Source of the DNA: Geodermatophilus tzadiensis
GTDB lineage: Bacteria; Actinomycetota; Actinomycetes; Mycobacteriales; Geodermatophilaceae
Length of the DNA: 64,000 nt
Direction: 5' to 3'
NCBI RefSeq assembly: GCF_003002915.1
Contig: NZ_PVTG01000013.1
Location: 1-64,000 of the forward strand
Under the pieces are notes generated by a model. The model saw nothing but the letters and a program-made list of their open reading frames with translations. It did not search any database and had not been told where the DNA came from. Below are positions 34,350 through 42,389 of this stretch, piece after piece; position 1 is the stretch's first letter; each line of letters begins with the position of its first letter. A program made the position numbers and the translations under genes.

Positions 34350-35867
34350 TCACTGCAGCGGCTGCCCCGCCACCACCAGTGCCCGGCAGCCGGGCCGCTC
34401 GCGGGCGTCGAGCACCCCGGACAGCGTCGCGCCGGTCGCCCAAAGGGCCAGGTCGGCCGGGGCGCCCGTCGACAGCGGCCCGGCGGGGACCTCGGCCCGG
34501 ACGGCGTGCCAGCCGCCGTGCGTGGCGGCGTCGAGCGCGTCGAAGGGCCGCAACCCCGCGCCGGGGGTGCGGTGGTCGACGGCGGCGTGCACCCCGCCCC
34601 ACGGGTCCATCGGGGTGACCGGGGCGTCGCTGCCCAGCGCGAGGGCGACCCCCGCGTCGGCGAGGTCGGCGAACGGGTTGGTCGCCAGCGCCCGCTCGAC
34701 CCCCAGCCGCTCGGCGTACATCCCGGCGTCCCCGCCCCACGCCGCGTCGAAGGCCGGCTGCACGCTGGCCACCACGCCCCAGGCCCGCATCCGCTCGGCG
34801 GCGCCGGGAGGCGGCATCTCCACGTGCTCGAGGCGGTGCCGGCAGGCGCGCACCGCGGCTACCCCGAGCTCCTCGACCACCGCGCCGACCACGTCGAGCA
34901 CCTGGGCCACCGCGGCGTCGCCGATGCAGTGGAACCCGGCCTGCACGCCGGCCTCGGTGCAGGCCCGCACGTGGTGCACCAGGGAGGCGGCGTCGAAGCG
35001 CAGCGCGCCGGAGGTGTCCGGGCGGTCGCGGTAGGGACCGCCCAGCGCCGCGGTGTGCGATCCGAGCGCGCCGTCGCAGAACAGGTCGCCGCCGGCGCCG
35101 GCCAGTCCCAGCTCGCGCACCAGGTCCAGGCCGCCGCGCTCGGCCAGCTCCCCCCAGTAGCCCACCACCCGCGGGCCGGGCCGCTCGCCGGCCAGCGCCA
35201 GCAGTGCCCGCAGGTCCTCCGCACTGGACACCTCCGGCCCCGCCATCTCGTGCACGGTGCCGATGCCCAGCCGCGCCGCCTCGGCCAGCGCCGCCGCCTG
35301 CGCGGCCGCCCGCTGGAGGCCGTCCACGGCGCCGTACGCGGCCTGCCGGGCGGCGTGGTGGGCGTCGAGGCGCAGCTGCCCGTCGGGCGAGAAACCGGGC
35401 AGCTCCCGGATCCCGGGCACGAGGTGCAGCAGCGCGGTGGACACCGTCGCGGAGTGCACGTCCACCCGGGCCAGGTAGGCCGGCCGGTCGCCGACGACGG
35501 CGTCGAGGTCGGCGCGGGTGAGGCCACGGCCCTCCGGCCAGCCGGTCTCGTCCCAGCCGGTGCCCAGCACGATCCCCGGCGGCGCGGCGCGCACCGCGTC
35601 GGCGACGGCGGCGACCGCCGCGGCGAGGCTCGACCTCGAGTGGAGGTCGAGACCGGTGAGCGCCAGGCCGGTGGCCGTGGCGTGCACGTGCGCGTCCACG
35701 AACGCCGGGGTGAGCAGCGCGCCCTCCCCCGCCAGCACCCGGCCGGCGCGCGGGGCGTCGGCGGCGTCCCCCACCCAGGCGATCCGGCCGTCGACGGCGT
35801 GCACCGCCCGGCCGCGGCGGTCCCCGACGGTGACGTCGGTGATCAGCAGGTCCGGTGCGGCGCTCAT
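34350..35867 (-). CDS. Amidohydrolase family protein (YtcJ-like)
   Basis: The 505-residue protein is an amidohydrolase family 3 member. Metal ligands are H60-V-H62 (FVDAHVHATATGLAL), and later HCIGDAAVAQVLD, CRHRLEHVEM and ALGSDAPVTPMDPW supply the remaining His and Asp ligands. YtcJ-type enzymes hydrolyse amide or N-formyl bonds of unknown natural substrates. Start ATG 35867 has CATGCT seven bases upstream and is divergent from the GNAT gene. Length is in the normal range of the family. Confidence 0.85.
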   Translation of the reverse strand: MSAAPDLLITDVTVGDRRGRAVHAVDGRIAWVGDAADAPRAGRVLAGEGALLTPAFVDAHVHATATGLALTGLDLHSRSSLAAAVAAVADAVRAAPPGIVLGTGWDETGWPEGRGLTRADLDAVVGDRPAYLARVDVHSATVSTALLHLVPGIRELPGFSPDGQLRLDAHHAARQAAYGAVDGLQRAAAQAAALAEAARLGIGTVHEMAGPEVSSAEDLRALLALAGERPGPRVVGYWGELAERGGLDLVRELGLAGAGGDLFCDGALGSHTAALGGPYRDRPDTSGALRFDAASLVHHVRACTEAGVQAGFHCIGDAAVAQVLDVVGAVVEELGVAAVRACRHRLEHVEMPPPGAAERMRAWGVVASVQPAFDAAWGGDAGMYAERLGVERALATNPFADLADAGVALALGSDAPVTPMDPWGGVHAAVDHRTPGAGLRPFDALDAATHGGWHAVRAEVPAGPLSTGAPADLALWATGATLSGVLDARERPGCRALVVAGQPLQ

Positions 35868-35921
35868 GCCGCGAGCATGACGGCGGCGCGTGAGCGACCC
35901 GGCCCCGGGTAGGCAGCGACG

Positions 35922-36455
35922 ATGCCGGACGGCGACGGGGAGCTGCGCACCGAGCGGCTGCGGCTGCGCCCGTGGACCACCCGCCCCGACGACCTGGCCC
36001 GCCTCACCGACCTCTACGGCCGCGAGGAGGTCACCCGCTGGCTGGGCGGGCCCCCGTCGGTCGGCCCGGTGGAGCTGGTGGCCCGCTGGGCGCAGGTGTC
36101 CCGCGCCGACCCCCGCTGCGGCGTCTGGGCGGTCGAGCCGCACGCGGACCCCACCCGGGTCGCCGGCACGCTGCTGCTCAAGCCGCTGCCCGACGGCGTC
36201 GGCGAGGTCGAGGTCGGCTGGCACCTGCACCCCGACAGCTGGGGCCGCGGGTACGCCACCGAGGCCGCCCGGGCGGTCGTGCAGGAGGCCTTCGGCGCCG
36301 GCCTGCCCGAGGTTTACGCCGTGGTGCGGCCGGGCAACGAGGCGTCGCTGGCGGTCTGCCGGCGGCTGGGCATGGCCCCGCTGGGGCGGCTGCGCCGCTG
36401 GTACCACGTCGAGCTCGAGGCCTTCCGGCTCATCGCGCCCCCCGTCGTGGACTAG
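35922..36455 (+). CDS. GNAT family N-acetyltransferase (RimJ/RimL type)
   Basis: The 177-residue protein matches the RimJ/RimL group that acetylates protein N-termini or small amines: LRTERLRLRPW at the start, RWAQVSRADPRCGVWAVE, the acetyl-CoA loop SWGRGYATEAARAVVQ and NEASLAVCRRLGMAPLGR near the end. No substrate is known. A TAGGCA box lies six bases before ATG 35922. Its stop overlaps the convergent PlsC stop: the two share the four bases CTAG at 36452-36455. Confidence 0.85.
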   Translation: MPDGDGELRTERLRLRPWTTRPDDLARLTDLYGREEVTRWLGGPPSVGPVELVARWAQVSRADPRCGVWAVEPHADPTRVAGTLLLKPLPDGVGEVEVGWHLHPDSWGRGYATEAARAVVQEAFGAGLPEVYAVVRPGNEASLAVCRRLGMAPLGRLRRWYHVELEAFRLIAPPVVD

Positions 36456-37321
36456 GCCGCCCGGCCGCCGCGGCGCAGCCGGGCCCGCAGCCGCGCCCGG
36501 CGGGAGGTGCGCGCCCGCTGCCGCTGCCCGGCGGCGTCGGCGCGGTCGCGGGCCGTGGCCTCCTCCAGCGTGGGCGCGGTACCGCCCAGGTGCACCGGCA
36601 GCCACCACCTGTCCTCGGGCCCGGCGGGCTGCTGCGGATAGCTGCGCTGCGCCTCGTCGAGCAGCGCCTCCATCGCCGTCCGGGTGCGGGCCAGCAGCGC
36701 CGCCGGCGCCTCCCCCGGCTCCGGCCACAGCGGCTCGCCCAGCAGCACGGTCACGGCCTTGCCGCCCGACAGGTCGACCGGGTGCTTCTTGGTGGCCACC
36801 CGGTGCCCGCCCCACACCGCCGCCGGCAGGATCGGCACCCCGGCGTCGATGGCCATCCGCGCCGCGCCGGCCTTGAGGTCCTTGAGCGTGAAGCTCTGGC
36901 TGATCGTCGCCTCGGGGAACACGCCGACCAGCTCGCCGTCCTTGAGCGCGCGGACGGCGGCGTCGAACGCCGCCGCACCGGCCTTGCGGTCGACCGGGAT
37001 GTGCCGCATCGCCCGCATGAACGGCCCGGAGAACCAGTGGCCGAACACCGCGGCCTTGGCCATGAACCGCACCAGGCGGTGCTGCGGCAGGGCGGCCAGG
37101 CCGAGGAAGGTGAAGTCGAGGTAGCTCACGTGGTTGCTGCTGACCACCGCCCCTCCGGTCGCCGGCACGTGCTCGGCGCCCCGGACGTCGAAGCGCAGCC
37201 GCAGCAGGCGGAACACCACCAGCGCCAGCCGGACGACCAGCCGGTAGGGGCGGTCCCGCGGGTCGGGGCGGGGGCCGAACAGGTCGCGGCGGACGACGTC
37301 CCGCCAGCTCGCGGTGTACAC
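36452..37321 (-). CDS. 1-acyl-sn-glycerol-3-phosphate acyltransferase (PlsC family)
   Basis: The 289-residue protein has the PlsC domain: SSNHVSYLDF (H64-x4-D69), FGHWFSGPFMRAMRHIPVDR, and VFPEATISQSF in place of FPEGTRS. A membrane segment spans about 30-45. The C-terminal 40 residues are strongly Arg-rich (RQRARTSRRARLRARLRRGGR). Acyl transfer to lysophosphatidic acid is likely but unproven. TATCGT lies seven bases upstream of GTG 37321 (minus strand 37334-37329), indicating leaderless transcription. Confidence 0.85.
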   Translation of the reverse strand: MYTASWRDVVRRDLFGPRPDPRDRPYRLVVRLALVVFRLLRLRFDVRGAEHVPATGGAVVSSNHVSYLDFTFLGLAALPQHRLVRFMAKAAVFGHWFSGPFMRAMRHIPVDRKAGAAAFDAAVRALKDGELVGVFPEATISQSFTLKDLKAGAARMAIDAGVPILPAAVWGGHRVATKKHPVDLSGGKAVTVLLGEPLWPEPGEAPAALLARTRTAMEALLDEAQRSYPQQPAGPEDRWWLPVHLGGTAPTLEEATARDRADAAGQRQRARTSRRARLRARLRRGGRAA

Positions 37322-37351
37322 GGCGGGGACGATAACGGGCGCGGACGGGCG

Positions 37352-38506
37352 TCACCCGCCGGGCGACCCCGTCGCGGTGAGCCCCACGGCCGCCCGCACG
37401 ACCGCGGCCAGGTCGCCGCTGTCCCCGAACACGCGGCGCTGCAGGTCGGCGCCGGTGCCGCGGGCTAGGACCGCCGCCACGCCGTCGGCCACCCGCGCCC
37501 CGTCGCCCGCGTCCGCCAGCGCCGGACCGGCGTGCTCGAGCAGCGCGCCGACGACGTCCGCGGCGGGGGCGGGGCGGCCGGTGAGCGGGTGCAGCAGGTC
37601 GCCGCTGGTGCCCGACCGCCCGGCCCGCCAGGCGGCCACCCGCAGCACGTCGGCCCGCACGTCGGGCGCCGGCACACCCTCGCGCCACTCCCGGGCGGCA
37701 GTCTCCACCAGGCCGCGGACCAGGCCGGCGTGGGTGACGGCGTCCTCGACGCGCAGGCAGACGTCGGCGACGCGCACCTCGACGGTGGGCCAGGTCTGCG
37801 ACAGGCGGGCGTCGAAGTAGACCATCCCCGCGTCGACGATCGTCCCGGTGGCCACGAGATCGGCGACCACCCGGTGGTAGCCGGCGGCGTCCCCGAACCG
37901 CTCCGTGGCGCCGGAGGAGGGCCAGCGGTTCCACGCCTGGGAGCGGAAGCTCGCGTAGCCGCTGTCGCGGCCCAGCCAGAACGGCGAGTTGACGGTGAGC
38001 GCGGTGAGCACCGGCAGCCAGACCCGGATCCGGTCGAGGACGGCCACCCCCTCCTCGTCGTCGGCCACCGAGACGTGCACGTGGCAGCCGCAGGTCAGCT
38101 GCTCGAGCGCGGTGAGGCCGAAGGTCGCCGCCATGAGCTCGTAGCGCTCCCCCGGCGTGGTCACCGGCTCCACCGACACCGGGGAGCTGGCCAGCGCGGC
38201 CACCCGGGCGCCCACGGCCCGCGCCGCGGCGTCCGCCCGGCCGCGCCAGTGACGCAGCTCCGCGGTCACCTCGGCCAGGTCCGTGCACACCCGGGTGCCC
38301 AGCTCGACCTGCTGCTGCATCAGCTCGGGCACCAGGTGACCCGGCGACCCGGCAGGCCCGTCCTCGGCGCGGTCGTGCTCCTCCGGGGTCTCCCCCTCCC
38401 CGCGCCGGGAGGCCACCGCGAGCGCCTCCGGGCCCAGCGGCACCGGCACGCCCGACGGGTCGACGACCAGCAGCTCCTCCTCGACTCCCAGCGTGCGCAC
38501 CGGCAC
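37352..38506 (-). CDS. Carboxylate-amine ligase, YbdK/GCS2 family
   Basis: The 384-residue protein belongs to the glutamate-cysteine ligase 2 (YbdK, EgtA-like) family that forms amide or gamma-glutamyl bonds using ATP. GVEEELLVVDPSG at the start, ELMQQQVELGTRVC, CGCHVHVSV and RSQAWNRWPSSG are the hallmarks. The product could be a gamma-glutamyl-cysteine or another conjugate; EgtA function (ergothioneine) is not supported by neighbours. GTG 38506 is the best start; a GTG six bases further in is equally possible, and longer ORF forms add unstructured sequence. It is divergent from the integrase-like gene. Confidence 0.82.
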   Translation of the reverse strand: MPVRTLGVEEELLVVDPSGVPVPLGPEALAVASRRGEGETPEEHDRAEDGPAGSPGHLVPELMQQQVELGTRVCTDLAEVTAELRHWRGRADAAARAVGARVAALASSPVSVEPVTTPGERYELMAATFGLTALEQLTCGCHVHVSVADDEEGVAVLDRIRVWLPVLTALTVNSPFWLGRDSGYASFRSQAWNRWPSSGATERFGDAAGYHRVVADLVATGTIVDAGMVYFDARLSQTWPTVEVRVADVCLRVEDAVTHAGLVRGLVETAAREWREGVPAPDVRADVLRVAAWRAGRSGTSGDLLHPLTGRPAPAADVVGALLEHAGPALADAGDGARVADGVAAVLARGTGADLQRRVFGDSGDLAAVVRAAVGLTATGSPGG

Positions 38507-38619
38507 ATCGTCGGCGTGGTCGCCGGCCTCCGCACCGCGGACGGGGTGAGGACCCGGCACGGGGGGTTGCGGGGTTGGTGTTTTCCCGCTGGTTGTCTCC
38601 ACGGTTGTTGTGGCCCTTC

Positions 38620-38633
38620 GTTGGGGATAACGG
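38620..38633 (+). repeat. GTTGGGGATAACGG element, copy 4
   Basis: Exact match on the plus strand directly upstream of the integrase-like gene. It occupies the spacer between the -10 box TATGGT (38635-38640) and the -35 region. GTTG occurs at least five more times between 38565 and 38625, including GTTGT starting 13 bases upstream. Confidence 0.85.
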
Positions 38634-38646
38634 GTATGGTGGGGAG

Positions 38647-39504
38647 GTGGACAAGGGTTGGCAGCACCCCCTCCCGGAGATGCCGGCGCCCCCGGCGGCC
38701 CGGGCCTGGCAGCGCCTGACGCCCCCGGAGGGCTATGCCGTGCAGTGGCGACGGCTGATCGACGCCGCACTGGAGCTGGGCCTGGGCCCCGAGGACCTGG
38801 CCGCCGGCGGCATGGACGACGTCGCCGCGGCCCGCGGGTGGAAGCCGGCCACCGTCACCCTCTACAGCAAGGTGGCGCGCTACGGCGGCGTCCCGCTGCC
38901 CGTGCCGCCCACCCCGGAGCCCGATCCGCGCTCGCTCGACCTCCGGCCGCTGACCGAGGTGCGCAGCGAGGACCCCGAGCACCTCCGCACCGTCGTGTGG
39001 TGCGCCATCGCCCTCGGCTGGCCCGCCCCGGTGGGCACCTTCCGCGACCTGCGCCGCGAGCAGGTGCACCCCACCGCGCGCCGGCTGGTGGTGCACACCG
39101 ACGACGGCGAGTGGTCCGTGCCCGGCGCGCTGCTGGCCTGGCACGCGTGGGAGGAGGTGCGCAGCCGCTTCCCCGCCCTCGCCGACAGCCCGTGGGTGCT
39201 ACCGGCGCTGCGCCGCGGCCCCGGCTACACGTCCACGGTGGGCGGGCGGCTGTCCAGCCAGGCGTTGCAGGTCACCTTTACCAAGCACGCCGTCCGGACG
39301 GCGCTGTACCTGCGCGCCACCACCACCGGGGCCCGGCGCGCCCGGGCCGAGGCCCTGGCGGCCGTGTACGAGACGCTGTCCTACGACTCCTACCGCCGGC
39401 TGGCCCTGGCCGGCGGGGTCGAGCCGGTGGCCGAGCGCGGCGCGGTGCGGGCCGAGCGGGCCGCCCGGGCCAACCGGGCGTCCGCCGCCCCACCGGCCGG
39501 TTGA
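38647..39504 (+). CDS. Tyrosine-recombinase-like orphan protein
   Basis: The 285-residue protein has no recognised close family. Residues 29-85 (VQWRRLIDAALELGLG, RGWKPATVTLYSKVARYGG) look like a small N-terminal DNA-binding helical domain. The C-terminal part has the integrase order of elements: a helix-strand block (LRREQVHPTARRLVVHT), then H214-A-V-R217 (HxxR), and a distal YDSYRRLALAGG with Tyr246/249 as possible nucleophile. The canonical first Arg (TGLR) is not clearly present, so it may be DNA-binding but inactive. TATGGT (38635-38640) six bases before GTG 38647 gives a leaderless start, and a GTTGGGGATAACGG repeat lies in that promoter. Confidence 0.5.
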   Translation: MDKGWQHPLPEMPAPPAARAWQRLTPPEGYAVQWRRLIDAALELGLGPEDLAAGGMDDVAAARGWKPATVTLYSKVARYGGVPLPVPPTPEPDPRSLDLRPLTEVRSEDPEHLRTVVWCAIALGWPAPVGTFRDLRREQVHPTARRLVVHTDDGEWSVPGALLAWHAWEEVRSRFPALADSPWVLPALRRGPGYTSTVGGRLSSQALQVTFTKHAVRTALYLRATTTGARRARAEALAAVYETLSYDSYRRLALAGGVEPVAERGAVRAERAARANRASAAPPAG

Positions 39505-39522
39505 GCCCCTCCCCCACCAGGG

Positions 39523-41700
39523 TCACAGCAGCGCGAGCTGCCCGGGGACGGCCTCCTCCCGCGCCGCCCGCGTGCGGCTCCGCCGCGCCGCGGGCGCGGT
39601 GGTCCGGCCGGCCGGCGGGAGGCTGCCGGCGGGGAACGCCGCCTCGTCGTCACCGGGGACGCCGGAGGCCGCCGCGCCGTCGACCCCGCGCGCTCCGCCG
39701 CTCCCCTGTCCGGCGAGCCCGTGCCGGCGCAGCAGCGGGGCGACCCGCGCGGCCAGCCACGACCGGTACTCCACCGTCACGTAGGCCCCGCCGCGGTAGA
39801 GCTGCCGATAGCGGCCCACCAGAGCGGGGTGCTCGCGGGCCAACCAGGCGGAGAACCACTCCCGCGCGCCGGGCCGCAGGTGCAGCGGGACGACGGTGAC
39901 ACCGGTCGCGCCCGCGGCCGCGATCGCCTCCAGCGCGGCGTCGAGGTCAGCCAGCCGGTCGGTGAGGCCGGGCAGCACCGGGGCGAGGAAGACGCCGCAC
40001 GGCAGGCCGGCGTCGGTCACGGCGCGGACCAGGTCCAGCCGGGCCCGCGGCGAGGGGACCCCGGGCTCGAGGCCGGCGTGCAGCTCCTCGTCCCAGATCG
40101 CCAGGGAGACGCCGAAACCGACCGGCACGTCCCGCGCCGCCGCGGCGAGCAGCGGGACGTCCCGCCGGGCCAGCGTGCCCTTGGTGAGGACGGAGAACGG
40201 CGTCCCGGAGTCGGCCAGCGCGCGGATGACACCGGGCATCAGGCGGTAGCGGCCCTCGGCCCGCTGGTAGGGGTCGGTGTTGGTGCCCAGCGCCACGTGC
40301 TCGCGCCGCCAGGAGGGCCTGGCCAGCTCGCGGCGCAGCACCTCGACGAGGTTGGTCTTGACCACGATCTGGGTGTCGAAGTCCCGCCCGGCGTCCAGGT
40401 CGAGGTACTCGTGCGTCGACCGGGCGAAGCAGTTGTGGCTGATCACGCCGTTCGCGACGAAGTCGCCGGTGCCGGTGGTGATGTCGAACATCGGCACCTC
40501 GACGCCCAGGTCCCGCACCTCCACGACGCGGAGGTCGGCGTCACTCTTCACCGCGACGCCGTCGATGCTGCACTTGCGCCGGATGGCCGGGTCGACGAGG
40601 TGGATGAAGCGCAGGTGCTCGCGCAGCCCTCCGCGCACCCGGACGGAGGCCAGGCCGTTGGCCAGCCGACGGTCCTCGAGGACGGCGTCGAAGCCGAAGG
40701 CCGCCAGCGCCGCCCGGGTGCGGTCGAGGATCTCGGTGTCGGTGTTGCTGATCCGCAGCGCGTGGGCGCTCCGCCCGCCCTCGGCGTCGAAGATCCCGGC
40801 GAGGAACCCCCGCTGCCAGGCCGCACTCACGACGTCGGGCCACGCGACGAGGTCACCGATCCGGGCGACGGCTGCCGCGGACGACGTGCGGATGGCGGTC
40901 ATGCCACGCCGGGTGTCGGTGGCGGCCGAGAAGGCGAACCGGTCGGTGTGCACCCCGGCCTCGCTCAAGTAGGCCTGCGTACGGTCCAGCCCCTCCACGT
41001 CGGCCAGCGCCAGCCGGAAGCGGTACTGGTCACCGTGCCGGCGGCCGGGGCGCTCGTACCGGTAGACGCCGAGGTGCCCGTCCCCGCGCACCATCCCGGT
41101 GAGATAGCCCCGTCGGTAGTCCGCGCACACCCTCGACGCGGCTCCGGAGGACCCGAACCCCAGCAACTCGTCGTTGGTCGTCAGGTGCGGTCGGCGGGCC
41201 CGCCCCGACGTCGTCCCCCGTACGTACTTCCAGCCCCGCGCACTGAGGAAGCGGTGGTCACCGCTCGCGACGAGCTCCGTGCCGTCGGCCAGCACCACCC
41301 GATGAGCCGGCTTCACGGTGCCCCAGTGCGCGAGGACCTCGGTCTCGACGTAGTGCCGGTAGGTGCCGCGTCGCTCCGTCCCGACGATGCGGTCGCCCAC
41401 GCGCAGGTCAGCGATGGGCCGCTGGCGGCCGTCGGCCATGAGGACGAGGGTGTCCCCGGCGAGGCAGTACACGCACTGGTGGAGGCAGCCCCGGTAGGGG
41501 TTGATCGTGTAGGAGAACGGCACCCGGGAACCGTCCGGCACCTTGTTCAGCGCCGAGCGGGCCAGCACCTCGTGCAGCGTCACACCGGGGAACTCGGACA
41601 CCTCGACGCTGCGCAGCAGGCCACGAGCACTCGGCATGCCGGGCAGCAGCGTCCCGTCCCCGTCGTCGAGCCGCTGACCGTCCCACCGCACGGCGCCCAT
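39523..41700 (-). CDS. Rv2578c-family radical SAM protein with intein
   Basis: The 725-residue precursor yields a ~380-residue radical SAM enzyme after splicing. The iron-sulfur motif is interrupted: GCLHQCVY is followed by the intein (residues 79-423) and then CFARSTHEYL, so the ligated motif is C-x3-C-x2-C with the third Cys being the first extein residue. Host enzymes of this family (NCBI 'Rv2578c family radical SAM protein') are near spore-photoproduct-lyase-like proteins, with unclear substrate. ATG 41700 is preceded at once by a near-perfect LexA box (41701-41716), so DNA damage induction is expected. Confidence 0.9.
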   Translation of the reverse strand: MGAVRWDGQRLDDGDGTLLPGMPSARGLLRSVEVSEFPGVTLHEVLARSALNKVPDGSRVPFSYTINPYRGCLHQCVYCLAGDTLVLMADGRQRPIADLRVGDRIVGTERRGTYRHYVETEVLAHWGTVKPAHRVVLADGTELVASGDHRFLSARGWKYVRGTTSGRARRPHLTTNDELLGFGSSGAASRVCADYRRGYLTGMVRGDGHLGVYRYERPGRRHGDQYRFRLALADVEGLDRTQAYLSEAGVHTDRFAFSAATDTRRGMTAIRTSSAAAVARIGDLVAWPDVVSAAWQRGFLAGIFDAEGGRSAHALRISNTDTEILDRTRAALAAFGFDAVLEDRRLANGLASVRVRGGLREHLRFIHLVDPAIRRKCSIDGVAVKSDADLRVVEVRDLGVEVPMFDITTGTGDFVANGVISHNCFARSTHEYLDLDAGRDFDTQIVVKTNLVEVLRRELARPSWRREHVALGTNTDPYQRAEGRYRLMPGVIRALADSGTPFSVLTKGTLARRDVPLLAAAARDVPVGFGVSLAIWDEELHAGLEPGVPSPRARLDLVRAVTDAGLPCGVFLAPVLPGLTDRLADLDAALEAIAAAGATGVTVVPLHLRPGAREWFSAWLAREHPALVGRYRQLYRGGAYVTVEYRSWLAARVAPLLRRHGLAGQGSGGARGVDGAAASGVPGDDEAAFPAGSLPPAGRTTAPAARRSRTRAAREEAVPGQLALL
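40432..41466 (-). mobile_element. LAGLIDADG-type homing intein
   Basis: The 345-residue insert starts with Cys (CLAGDTLVLMADG, block A), has block B GTELVASGDHRFLS, two dodecapeptide motifs (LTGMVRGDG near residue 122 and LAGIFDAEG near 222), and ends VPMFDITTGTGDFVANG with VISHN followed by extein Cys. Both splicing junctions look intact. The two endonuclease motifs keep their acidic residues, so homing could still be active. Confidence 0.9.
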
Positions 41701-41716
41701 GCGAACACACGTTCGA
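41701..41716 (-). promoter_or_regulatory. LexA (SOS) box of the radical SAM gene
   Basis: On the minus strand the sequence reads TCGAAC-GTGT-GTTCGC, matching the actinobacterial SOS consensus TCGAAC-N4-GTTCGA except for the last base. It is immediately upstream of ATG 41700, where LexA would block transcription directly. Confidence 0.65.
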
Positions 41717-41785
41717 CTCCCTGTCCAGGCGTCCCCTCCGTGTCGCGGCTTCTCTCCCAAGGAGTCCTGGTGGTTGTAGGACTTA

Positions 41786-41799
41786 GTTGGGGATAACGG
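41786..41799 (+). repeat. GTTGGGGATAACGG element, copy 5
   Basis: Exact match on the plus strand. GTTGT lies 13 bases upstream (41773-41777), as at copy 4. It is between the radical SAM start and the Lrp stop, upstream of no plus-strand gene. Confidence 0.85.
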
Positions 41800-41832
41800 T
41801 CATCAACCGGTGTCGGTGGGCTTCCTCCCGCA

Positions 41833-41876
41833 GTGCCGGCGCTGCGGGACCGGCGCCGGACGAGGAACGCCGGCAC
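41833..41876. terminator. Weak hairpin after the Lrp gene
   Basis: GTGCCGGCG (41833-41841) and CGCCGGCAC (41868-41876) form a nine-base stem with a 26-base loop just beyond the Lrp stop. Termination is possible but not strong. Confidence 0.3.
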
Positions 41877-41912
41877 CGCGCCCCGGGACGGCGACACCCG
41901 CGAGGACGGGCC

Positions 41913-42389
41913 TCAGAGCGGCGGGCGGTCCTCGTAGAAGGTCGAGAGGACGACGGTCGTGCGGGTGTTGACGTTCGCCGTCGCCCGGATCTCCCGCAGC
42001 AGCGCCTCCAGGGCCTCCGGCGAGGCCACCCGCACCTTGAGCAGGTAGCTCTCCACCCCGGCCACCGAGTGGCAGGCCTCGATCGCGTCGAGGTGGGCGA
42101 GCTTGGCCGGGGCGTCGTCGGCCTCGGCCAGGTCCAGCGGGGTGATCGAGACGAACGCCGTCATGCCCAGGCCGAGCTTGCGGGCGTCGACGCTGGCCCG
42201 GTACCCGGTGATCAGCCCCCGCTGCTCGAGGCGCCGCACCCGCTGGTGCACCGCCGACACCGACAGGCCCACCCGCTCGGCGAGGTCGGTGTAGCTGGCC
42301 CGGCCGTCGCGGGCCAGGGCGGCCAGCAGCGCCCGGTCGACGTCGAGGGCGGCGGCCCCGGGCTCAGCCGGGGAGGACGACGAGCTCAC
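41913..42389 (-). CDS. Lrp/AsnC family transcriptional regulator
   Basis: The 158-residue protein has a winged helix (LDVDRALLAALARDGRASYTDLAERVGLSVSAVHQRVRRLEQRGLI is its span) and an RAM effector domain (GYRASVDARKLGLGMTAFVSI to LSTFYEDRPPL). Such regulators sense an amino acid and control its metabolism. GTG 42389 overlaps the end of the M24 peptidase gene by 26 bases, so the two are probably co-expressed and the effector may be a peptidase product. Both are on the minus strand. Confidence 0.92.
   Translation of the reverse strand: MSSSSSPAEPGAAALDVDRALLAALARDGRASYTDLAERVGLSVSAVHQRVRRLEQRGLITGYRASVDARKLGLGMTAFVSITPLDLAEADDAPAKLAHLDAIEACHSVAGVESYLLKVRVASPEALEALLREIRATANVNTRTTVVLSTFYEDRPPL

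Noticed and set aside
37329-37334. Another copy of the GATAACGG repeat before the PlsC gene
   Set aside because: Only GATAACGG matches; the GTTGG half is missing, and the position fits a leaderless -10 box instead.
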